33,467 nucleotides of DNA from a virus. Position numbers and translations under genes: made by a program. The notes beneath the pieces were generated by a model. It made no database searches. It was not told the origin of the DNA and saw only the letters and a program-made list of their open reading frames with translations. The DNA lies in IMG/VR virus record IMGVR_UViG_3300010392_000779, positions 1 through 33,467 of that record; one strand, given 5' to 3'. This document shows, piece after piece, positions 7,551 through 15,345 of the stretch (positions are counted from its first letter, which is position 1; each line of letters opens with the position of its first letter).

Positions 7551-8078
7551 CTAGAGGGATGATGGTGGCAGTGTGGTGGTGGGTGGCAGCGTGGTGGTGG
7601 TGCTGGTGGTGGTTCCGCCCCCGGTGTCCCGTGCATAGATATAATAGTGACCCTGCATGGCCACATCATCAGACTGATATTCCTGCTTTACCTCCACCAG
7701 GAGATGGCATTCCTCAATGGTTCCATTGGTGTTATTGGAGAACTCCCAGTTGACCGTGGCACTGTCCCGGAAGCTGTGCCAGGTGTTCACGGCCAGGCCA
7801 ACATCCGGAGTGTCACCAGAGAGGACCGTGGCTTTGACCAGCCAGTCCTCCAGGTTGTCACCGCCATTGCCAGCCCCGGAAAGAAACTCACTGAGCCATT
7901 GGTGATTGTTGTTGTTATAGGTGCCGGATCTCCGGTCCACCTGGGTGTCTGCCCCAAACCTCCAGCCAGCATTGGCTGTGCCCGTGACCGCCCGTGAGGC
8001 CACCTCCGGGGATCCAGATGTGCCCAGCAGACCCTTGGTCCCAAAGCCTCTGGATCTTCCGTGACTGTTGCTAGGCAT
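7551..8078 (-). CDS. Hypothetical virion-associated protein with Thr/Pro-rich tail
   Basis: A 175-residue protein beginning MPSNSHGRSRGFGTKG, with ATG at 8078 inside the last codons of the fibre gene (stop at 8071). A longer frame to 8171 lies within the fibre C-terminus and is rejected. Residues 30-145 are beta-rich, with NTWHSFRDSATVNWEF and HLLVEVKQEYQ strands; the last 22 residues are a Thr/Pro run (TTTSTTTTLPPTTTLPP), like secreted-protein stalks. It follows the giant fibre protein directly, so it may be a fibre partner or cap. The tail could be an O-glycosylation target, which would suit the glycosyltransferase nearby, but that is speculation. Family unknown. Confidence 0.75.
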   Translation of the reverse strand: MPSNSHGRSRGFGTKGLLGTSGSPEVASRAVTGTANAGWRFGADTQVDRRSGTYNNNNHQWLSEFLSGAGNGGDNLEDWLVKATVLSGDTPDVGLAVNTWHSFRDSATVNWEFSNNTNGTIEECHLLVEVKQEYQSDDVAMQGHYYIYARDTGGGTTTSTTTTLPPTTTLPPSSL

Positions 8079-11000
8079 CGTCCACCGCATCCTCAGTGAA
8101 ATTGACTGTGATGCCCACCAGCCGGGCAACGTCTGCCAGTGTATCAGATCCATCTCCCCCAAGTCGAGCAACCCGGATCACCAAGAGATCTCCCTTGGCT
8201 GCCGTGCCAGCTGCCGTGACTGCAGGGGTGGCTGCACTGTGCATGATGTCATCAGCGGCACCACCGGCACCATCCGTGACGGTCTGGGCCGTGCCAAAGG
8301 CCGTGTCCGGTGCATCATTGTCACCCAGGGCAATGGCCTCCACCTGCCACACCACATTCCCTGTGGTGGCCGTGGGGGCATACCAGGTGAACTCCACTGT
8401 GAAGGTGCCAGCATCCCATGCTTTCTTTGGCCGGAACGCGATCTGGGCATATTCCGTGGCCCCGTCCGCGAACTCCATATATTCCATCATCACATCGTTG
8501 GTGGCGTGTTCCTCATAGGCCAGGGCTGCCCCGTTTGTGACCTGAGGCACCATGGAGTTGGCTGCCTTGTATTCCTGGAACGTGCCCTGGGCTTTCAGAC
8601 CGGCCTCATCAAGGGTCCGGTTGATGAACGTGCCGGAGGATGACTGCAGGATCTCATTGTCTGCCAGTCCACTGAGGGTCACATCAGACAAGTCATTGAG
8701 TGCAGATGCACCGCCACCCCCTGCCGTGGTGCTCACCGTGTCCCAGTTGGTGGCATCCTTGGCAAAGAACTGCACGGACTCTCCAGCAGCCAGGGTGGTG
8801 CTGGTGTTCACGCCAAGCCCGTCAATGTTACCTCCGGTGGCCGGGAAGATCTGCAGGGTGTTGGCACCATTGTTGATGATGGTGATGCAGAGACCGGCTG
8901 CAGCTGTGGGCAGGGTCACCACATCATTGGTGGTCCCAACCGTGCTGATCTCATTCCAGTTGCTGAGCAGGGCGCCCTGGCCCTGGGTCTGGGTGGTGGC
9001 TGCCGTGATGCCAACATGGGCCTCCCAGTTGGTCAGCACATGGGAACTGGCCATTGAAGAATACCAGGCAGACACACCGCCAAGGGAAAGCCCCATCTGG
9101 TCAATGGCATCTGCATATAAACCGACATCAGCAGCTGTCCGGAGCCGAAGACCAGGAGCAGAGACAGATCCGCCATCAAAGGCAATGACCTGGTTGGCTG
9201 CCATGATCAGATCCCAGCTGAGGTCAAACTGAGAATTGGTTGAGTCCAGGTTGAAGGCTGTGGACATGCTGCCATTCACCATGGTGGCAAAGGCAACATC
9301 CACATCCTCAGTGCCAGCACCTACGCTGACAAAGCTGCCCTCAATTTTGAACACTTCATTGAGGACATTTGCGGCATCATCAATATAGGCACCCCACTTG
9401 AAACCAAAGCCGGTGGCAGGTGTGCCGGTGGACTTGGTGTGGGTCCGGAGTGTTTCTGCAACTGCAGCTGTCCCGGCCCCGGCATTTTCCAGGACAATGG
9501 CCCGGTTGCCCTTGCTCAGCAGCCCCAGATAGATATTGGCATCATCACCAACTGCAGACAGGTAGGGGATCCCACTCGTGGCTGCATTGGTGATCTGCAG
9601 GTGGTTGACTGCAGAGGCCGTGGCAGAGAAGACCAGCTGTTCATTTCCGTTGGCATCATTGAGCCCAAACGTGGCCAGGCCAAGGTTCCCACCAAGGACA
9701 GGGGAAGTGTCAGCACTGACAGAGGCAATGCCAGCCGGGAGGTCATCATAATCCACCTTCCGCATGCCCACACCGGCCTCAAAGATCAGCACCTTGTCAC
9801 CCGTGGTGAAGGCACTGGCCGTGGTCACATCATCAATGGCAGCCCAGTCAGCCTCATTGCCCAGGTCAATGTTGCTGATGGTGTTATTGTCACCGTCAAT
9901 GGTTTTGCTGGTCAGGGTTTCTGCATGGGCAGCAAAGACAAAGGTGTCATTGCCGGTCAGCAGTGGCAGTGTGACGGTCCGGTCAGCAATGAGTTCACTG
10001 ACTGCAAAAACATATTGGTGGTCAGCAGAGGTGTCATTGATCTGTGGTGTGGTCAGCACCGGGCTGGCCAGGGTCTTGTTGCTCAGGCTTTCTGCACCGG
10101 CCAAGGTGGCAAAGTCATCATCAGACAGGGCTGTGTTGAATTGCGCCGTGGTGCCGGTCAGTGTTCCCTCAGCCAGATCCAGCGTGAGGGTGTTGCTGGC
10201 AGAGTCTATGGTCTTTGATGTCAGGGTCTGGCTGCCGGAGATGGTGGCAACTTCCACACCACCGGCCTGGACCACACCAGCTGCTTTGGGCACCAGGTTG
10301 ATGCTGATGTTGGTGTCCGTTCCCAGAGCCTGGATCTGTAGGGCATTGAGGGTGGCAGAGTTGGCATAGCCAAAATAGTTCACCGCTGATGCCGTGCTGG
10401 TGAAACGGAACATTTCATTGAGGTTGGCATCATTGAAGCCAAAAGCACCCAGTTCCAGATGGCCACCAAGGGTGGGGCTGGTGTCATCCACCACCGCAGC
10501 AAGGCCACCGCCGCCACCCGGCCAGTTGTCCAGGTCCACTTTCCGCAAGGCACCAAGGCCGGTGTCATAGATGACCCCAAAGTCACCGGAGCCCGGAGCC
10601 GCTTGCTCTGTGAGCCCATTGATGTCCATGGCAATGCTGGTGGTTGAGATGGCCAGGCCATCACCCACGGTCAGGAAAGCCATGGCACCGGCACTGTCAT
10701 CCCAAAACAGGATCCGGTCTGCATTGGGATCCACCAGGTCTGCAATGTCCTGGAGGAAGGCATCCTGGGCCTGGACATTGGTGCCAATGGCAAGGCCCAA
10801 ATTGGTTCTGGCATCACCTGCCGTGCTGGCCCCGGTGCCCCCGTCTGTCACGGCAACATCCGTGCCCCCCACATAGTGGATGGCAGCCCCTCCCATGGTC
10901 ACGGCAGTGCTGAGATCCATGGTGGGTGTGGTTGCAGCGGTCAGGGTGACAAAGGTGGTCCATGCCGCACCATCGGTGTCCCTGGCTTGGATGAGCAGGG

Positions 11001-14000
11001 TGTCATTGAGAGTGGTGCCGGTCCGGATGGCCCCAGCATTGGAGATCCCCAGCCCAGCAAAGGTGGGGCTGTCAGCCTGGGCAAGGCTCTGGTCCAGGCC
11101 TCCCAGGTAGCCCCACTGAGCAGCACTGATTGTGGTGGCACCAATGTTCTGGAGTTCACCCAATTCAGCTGCTGTGAGGGGGTTAGCGGCAAACACATCC
11201 AGGTTTGCAGAGTAGGGCTGCACATCCGTGCTGATCACCAGGCCCAATGTGGCTCTGGCCGTTGCGGCATCAGCGTCATCCACCAGGCTCCGGCCAAAGG
11301 CCGTGAACGTGGCCAGGCTGGCCGCTCCAGATCCTGTGAAATAGGGAAGCCGGTCAGCCGCGCTGACCAGGCCAGCAATGGCAGCCAGTTCCGCATCTTG
11401 TGCCTGGACATCCGTGCCAATCACTAGACCCAAAGTGGTCCGGGCAGCACTGGCATCAGCATCATCCACCAAGGATCTGCCAAAGGCAGTGAATGTGGCC
11501 AGATCCGCTGTCCCGGATCCGGTGAAGTAGGGCAGCCGGTCAGCTGCAGAAGTGAGACCGGCAATGGCTGCAAGTTCTGCATCCTGGGCCTGGACACTGG
11601 ATCCAATGTCACCACTGGTCAGGATCCCGGCATTGGAGATGAAGTCAGAGACAGCCACCTTGTTGCTGGCATTGGCATCCGAGACATCCACAAAGGGGAT
11701 GAAGTCACCGGAGGCACCGCCCGTGGCATCCGTGGTCAGTTCATCCAGGTCCACAGAAAGGGTGTTGCCGGACTTGGCCAGGCCGTTCCCTGCCGTGATC
11801 TGTCCGGCCCCGGAGAATTGTGAGAATGACAGGGCCGTGGTGTCCACCGTGATGGGGTCATTGGTGGTCAGCACCCATCCGGTGTCAGCATAGGTGGTGC
11901 CCTCAGTCACCCAGACAAAGAGCCCGGCAGTGACCTCAGCATCAGCATCTGCATCCGTGGCCCGTGACCAGGCCCCGGCTGCCGTGACATAGATCCCATT
12001 CTCAGCCGGGGTGGTCTGACCCGTGACCAGGATCCGGTCCGTGCTGGTCAGCACACCGTCAATGGTCTGCTCACCGGAGAGGGTGAGGTTGGAGGTGGCA
12101 ACCACCACCACCGAGTCCTTGACATCCAGGCCGGAGGCCACTGAGTCCACATAGGCCTTGGTGGCCGCATCCTGGGCTGCTGTGGGATCCGTGACATTGG
12201 TGATCTTGTTGGAGTTCATGGAGAAGTCCGCACCGGCATTGCCGGAGAGATCCGCCATGAGGGCAGCTGCATTGGCCAGGCCAACCACAGTCCTGCCATA
12301 GCTGGTGAAACTGGTGAGCCCTGCCGTTCCGCTGCCAGTGAAATATGGCACCTGGTCTGCAGCTGAGGTCAGGCCAGCGATTGCCGCCAACTCTGCATCC
12401 TGTGCCTGGACATCTGTTCCAATGACAAGGCCCAGCGTGGTCCTTGCAGCTGAGGCACTGGCATCATCAATCAGTGTCCGGCCAAATGCACTCAGGGTGG
12501 TCACATCAGCTGTGCCGGATCCCGTGAAATATGGGAGGGCATTGGCTGCTGATGTAAGACCGGCCAGGGCAGCAAGTTCTGTGTCAAAGGCCTGGACATC
12601 GGTTCCCACCGTGAGACCCAGGGTGGCTTGCATGGTGGCCTGGTCAGCATCATCCAGGAGCGTCCGGGCAAAGGCCGTGAGGGGTGTGACTGCATAGGTG
12701 TCAGAGGCGGTGGCATAGATCATCCGATCCGCAACGGTGGTCAGGCCAGCAATGCTGAGCAGCCCGGCATCATAGGCCTGGACATCAGACCCAATGGCCA
12801 GCCCCAGGTTTGTCCTTGCATCTGAGGGCGTGGATCCACCCGTGCCGCCATCAGCCACGGCCAGATCCGTGATGCCCGTGATCGAGCCACCAGTGATTGA
12901 AACACCGGTTGAGGCCTGTTGGGCCATCGTATCAAGCTCAAGGTTGGTCCGTGCATCTGCAGCTGTAGAGGCCCCGGTCCCGCCATCTGCAAGTGCCACA
13001 TCAGTTCCACCCACCACATAGGGGGCAGCACCGCCAATGGTGGCCGTGCTGATGAGATCCAGGGTGGGCACCGTGGCTGCTGTTGCGGTGAGCAGGGTGG
13101 TGTAGGCAGCACCGTCAGTGTCATAGGCCTGGATGATCAGCACATCATTGAGGGTCTGCCCGGTTTTGAGGGCATCCCCGTTGGTGACAATGATGTCATT
13201 GCCGGAGGTGTTGAGATCCCCACCCAGGTCAGGGGTGGTGTCCTCTGAGATGTTATTCAGACCGCCAGTGGCACCGGGGAGATCATCATAGTCAATCTGC
13301 CGGATCCCAATCCCGGCCTCAAAGATGACCAGCTTGTCACCAGAAGCAAAGCCGGTCCGGGCCGTGACACCACTGATGTCCAGGTTGAGGTTGAATGAGG
13401 CATCAAAGCTGAGGGCATCCCCGGCAGCACCAAAGACTACTGCGCCGGCAGAATCATCCCAGCCCATGAAGCGGTCAGCATTGGGATCTGAGAGGGCTGC
13501 CCCGGTGCCGCCATAGGCCAGGCCCACTGCAGTGCCCTGCCAGGTGCCGGTGCCCACTGTTCCCAGGGTGGTGATGTTGGCGGATCCCGGCCAGGCCGTG
13601 AGGGTGCTGGGCACCACTGCTCTGCCCGTGTCTGTCCCGGCATCCAGTTCCACCTGGGTGGCCAGTTCAATCACACCGGCTGTGCCCGTGGTGGCTGCCA
13701 CCTCATCCCCGGTGTTGGTGCCGGAGAGATTGGCCAGGGCTTGCCAGTTGCCCAGGGCAATGGAGGTCAGCCCAATGTTCTGCAGCTGGGTCAGTTCTGC
13801 AGCTGTCAGGGGGTTGGCTGCATAGACATCCAGGTCACCGCTCTGGGCCTGGACATCCGTGCCGATCACAAGGCCCAGGGTGCCCCTTGCCGTGGCTGCA
13901 TCTGCATCATCAACAAGGGTGCGGCCAAATGCTGTGAAGGTTGCCAGGGAGGCCGTGCCCAGCCCGGTGAAGTAGGGAAGGGAATCAGCAGCTGATGTCA

Positions 14001-15345
14001 GCCCTGCCAGTGCAGCCAGTTCAGCATCCTGGGCTTGCACATCTGTCCCAATGACCAATCCAAGGGTGGCTCTGGCCGTGCTGGCATCGGAGTCATCAAT
14101 GAGGGACCGGCCAAAAGCTGAAAGAGTGGTGACATCTGCAGTGCCAATGCCGGTGAAGTAGGGCAAGGCATTGGCTGCACTGGTGAGCCCGGCAAGGGCA
14201 GCCAGTTCCGCATCATAGGCTTGAACGTCAGTGCCAATAACCAGGCCAAGGGTGGTCCGGGCAGCAGCTGCAGTGCTGTCATCCAGAAGGGTCCGGGCAA
14301 AGCTGGTGAAGTCCGTGACAGCGGCAGTCCCGGCCCCGGTGAAATATGGGAGTTTATTTGCGGCACTGGTCAGCCCGGCAACGGCAGTGAGTTCATTGTC
14401 CAGGGGCTGATAGGTGGCATCATGGTTGTGGTCAGTTGCTGCAATCCCGGCCTCAGCCAGGGTCCGGTTGATCACCGTGCTGCCCTGATACTGCAGCACC
14501 TCCCCAGATCCTGCCGTGGTGATGGTCACATCTGTGAGGTCATTGAGGGCAGAGGCACCGCCTCCACCGCCCCCGGTGGGGAACTTGGTGAACAGGGCTG
14601 AAAAATATCCAGCAGAGTTCACTGACCAGATGGGGATCAGATCCGTGGTTTGGATGCTGCTGACCTGGGTGAGGCTCTGCACATTGAACAGGGCCTCTGT
14701 GCTCAAATAGAAGCTGCGAACACTGGTTTTCCGGCCCTGCCAGCCATTGGAACCAGAGGCAAAGGCCACCTCATCATTGAGGGTGGGGGTGGCCAGGACC
14801 AGGCCATTGATGCTGAACAGTGTGGCCGTGCCGGATCCGCCGCCCGTGGTGGACCGGGGGCTGCCCACATTGGAGAGATCCCTGGCAGTCCTGGGCTGTG
14901 CCTCCCAGTCAATTTCCTCATGGACATTGGGATAGCCATCCAGGCTGGTGATCACCTGGTGGTTGGAGTTGTCCGTGGCCGGAATAACGGTGCCGGAGCC
15001 GGAGAGAATGACTGCCTTGCCCTTCTCAATGGCATCCAGGAGGTTGATTGATTCCTTGTAACGGACCAGGACCGGATCATCATCCTGGAGCCCACCGGAC
15101 AGAGCAGAGATCCCGGCATAGAGGGAATAGATGCTGAAATTGGTGGCAATGCTCTGGAGGACCGGAGCCCCAAGGATGTCTGTGATGGTGTATTGGGAGG
15201 CCAGGCGAGAATTGATCCTGGCCTCCACATTGCCAATGTGCTCAGTGACTAGAGCGGAATTGACTGCCTGATAGCTTCCGATCTCCGGGGCCGTGGCAAA
15301 GACCTGGGAGACTGAGGTGTGGCTATTCGGGAGGGTGGAGGGCAT
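8071..15345 (-). CDS. Giant fibre-like protein with N-terminal gp36-like (DUF1320) connector domain
   Basis: A 2424-residue protein. Residues about 44-112 (from INSRLASQYTITDILG to LLDAIEKGKAVI) match the DUF1320/Mu gp36 pattern: a helix with a RY-type motif, a Pro-Val-Leu helix, an aromatic Y.LY helix, and V..RY...I..L..I..GK. Next come a linker and a Gly6 run (about 250), then at least eight copies of a 62-residue fibre repeat with AGLTSAA..LPYFTG and LGLVIGTDVQA in three clusters. Residues about 1058-1185 hold a TKAYVDSVASG domain (ENGIYVTAAGAW) common in fibres. The rest alternates DTSP.LGG and GGTGAST modules and ends in a beta-sandwich (about 2300-2420) that may bind sugars. AAGGA lies 10 bases before the ATG; its start overlaps the glycosyltransferase stop by 23 bases. 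The connector-fibre fusion is odd; a neck fibre is the inference. Confidence 0.88.
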   Translation of the reverse strand: MPSTLPNSHTSVSQVFATAPEIGSYQAVNSALVTEHIGNVEARINSRLASQYTITDILGAPVLQSIATNFSIYSLYAGISALSGGLQDDDPVLVRYKESINLLDAIEKGKAVILSGSGTVIPATDNSNHQVITSLDGYPNVHEEIDWEAQPRTARDLSNVGSPRSTTGGGSGTATLFSINGLVLATPTLNDEVAFASGSNGWQGRKTSVRSFYLSTEALFNVQSLTQVSSIQTTDLIPIWSVNSAGYFSALFTKFPTGGGGGGASALNDLTDVTITTAGSGEVLQYQGSTVINRTLAEAGIAATDHNHDATYQPLDNELTAVAGLTSAANKLPYFTGAGTAAVTDFTSFARTLLDDSTAAAARTTLGLVIGTDVQAYDAELAALAGLTSAANALPYFTGIGTADVTTLSAFGRSLIDDSDASTARATLGLVIGTDVQAQDAELAALAGLTSAADSLPYFTGLGTASLATFTAFGRTLVDDADAATARGTLGLVIGTDVQAQSGDLDVYAANPLTAAELTQLQNIGLTSIALGNWQALANLSGTNTGDEVAATTGTAGVIELATQVELDAGTDTGRAVVPSTLTAWPGSANITTLGTVGTGTWQGTAVGLAYGGTGAALSDPNADRFMGWDDSAGAVVFGAAGDALSFDASFNLNLDISGVTARTGFASGDKLVIFEAGIGIRQIDYDDLPGATGGLNNISEDTTPDLGGDLNTSGNDIIVTNGDALKTGQTLNDVLIIQAYDTDGAAYTTLLTATAATVPTLDLISTATIGGAAPYVVGGTDVALADGGTGASTAADARTNLELDTMAQQASTGVSITGGSITGITDLAVADGGTGGSTPSDARTNLGLAIGSDVQAYDAGLLSIAGLTTVADRMIYATASDTYAVTPLTAFARTLLDDADQATMQATLGLTVGTDVQAFDTELAALAGLTSAANALPYFTGSGTADVTTLSAFGRTLIDDASASAARTTLGLVIGTDVQAQDAELAAIAGLTSAADQVPYFTGSGTAGLTSFTSYGRTVVGLANAAALMADLSGNAGADFSMNSNKITNVTDPTAAQDAATKAYVDSVASGLDVKDSVVVVATSNLTLSGEQTIDGVLTSTDRILVTGQTTPAENGIYVTAAGAWSRATDADADAEVTAGLFVWVTEGTTYADTGWVLTTNDPITVDTTALSFSQFSGAGQITAGNGLAKSGNTLSVDLDELTTDATGGASGDFIPFVDVSDANASNKVAVSDFISNAGILTSGDIGSSVQAQDAELAAIAGLTSAADRLPYFTGSGTADLATFTAFGRSLVDDADASAARTTLGLVIGTDVQAQDAELAAIAGLVSAADRLPYFTGSGAASLATFTAFGRSLVDDADAATARATLGLVISTDVQPYSANLDVFAANPLTAAELGELQNIGATTISAAQWGYLGGLDQSLAQADSPTFAGLGISNAGAIRTGTTLNDTLLIQARDTDGAAWTTFVTLTAATTPTMDLSTAVTMGGAAIHYVGGTDVAVTDGGTGASTAGDARTNLGLAIGTNVQAQDAFLQDIADLVDPNADRILFWDDSAGAMAFLTVGDGLAISTTSIAMDINGLTEQAAPGSGDFGVIYDTGLGALRKVDLDNWPGGGGGLAAVVDDTSPTLGGHLELGAFGFNDANLNEMFRFTSTASAVNYFGYANSATLNALQIQALGTDTNISINLVPKAAGVVQAGGVEVATISGSQTLTSKTIDSASNTLTLDLAEGTLTGTTAQFNTALSDDDFATLAGAESLSNKTLASPVLTTPQINDTSADHQYVFAVSELIADRTVTLPLLTGNDTFVFAAHAETLTSKTIDGDNNTISNIDLGNEADWAAIDDVTTASAFTTGDKVLIFEAGVGMRKVDYDDLPAGIASVSADTSPVLGGNLGLATFGLNDANGNEQLVFSATASAVNHLQITNAATSGIPYLSAVGDDANIYLGLLSKGNRAIVLENAGAGTAAVAETLRTHTKSTGTPATGFGFKWGAYIDDAANVLNEVFKIEGSFVSVGAGTEDVDVAFATMVNGSMSTAFNLDSTNSQFDLSWDLIMAANQVIAFDGGSVSAPGLRLRTAADVGLYADAIDQMGLSLGGVSAWYSSMASSHVLTNWEAHVGITAATTQTQGQGALLSNWNEISTVGTTNDVVTLPTAAAGLCITIINNGANTLQIFPATGGNIDGLGVNTSTTLAAGESVQFFAKDATNWDTVSTTAGGGGASALNDLSDVTLSGLADNEILQSSSGTFINRTLDEAGLKAQGTFQEYKAANSMVPQVTNGAALAYEEHATNDVMMEYMEFADGATEYAQIAFRPKKAWDAGTFTVEFTWYAPTATTGNVVWQVEAIALGDNDAPDTAFGTAQTVTDGAGGAADDIMHSAATPAVTAAGTAAKGDLLVIRVARLGGDGSDTLADVARLVGITVNFTEDAVDDA
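11230..11620 (-). repeat. Fibre repeat cluster C (two 62-residue units)
   Basis: Two copies with cores near 11549 and 11362, both reading SAADRLPYFTGSG and LATFTAFGRSLVDDADA. These two are closer to each other than to clusters A and B, suggesting a recent duplication of a 186-base unit. They are followed by the QPYSANLDVFAANPLTAAEL module that also follows cluster A. Confidence 0.8.
12250..12810 (-). repeat. Fibre repeat cluster B (three 62-residue units)
   Basis: Three more copies of the same unit, with cores near 12736, 12552 and 12363. The first copy is the most divergent (GLTTVADRMIYATASDTYAV replaces the usual core). The last runs into a GLANAAALMADLSGNAG step before the TKAYVDSV domain. 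Confidence 0.8.
13850..14410 (-). repeat. Fibre repeat cluster A (three 62-residue units)
   Basis: Three in-frame copies of a unit of about 186 bases, with the GLTSAA core near 14367, 14180 and 13996. Each unit encodes AELAALAGLTSAAN.LPYFTG, then a TLSAFGR.LIDD step, then AR.TLGLVIGTDVQA. Copies differ at many third positions, so the repeat is conserved as protein and drifts as DNA. Confidence 0.82.

Noticed and set aside
6731-7753. Plus-strand open frame (340 codons) opposite the oxygenase
   Set aside because: Antisense to the oxygenase core motifs; the Trp/Cys run near its end is the reverse of the Pro/His low-complexity region.
8079-8171. N-terminal extension of the 175-residue protein into the fibre gene
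   Set aside because: It is antiparallel in content to the fibre C-terminus in another frame with no site; the ATG at 8078 fits the usual short overlap.
11230-14410. Evenly spaced repeats considered as CRISPR or other array
   Set aside because: Repeats are in frame, 186 bases long, diverge at third positions and code for a fibre motif; there are no short identical repeats with unique spacers.
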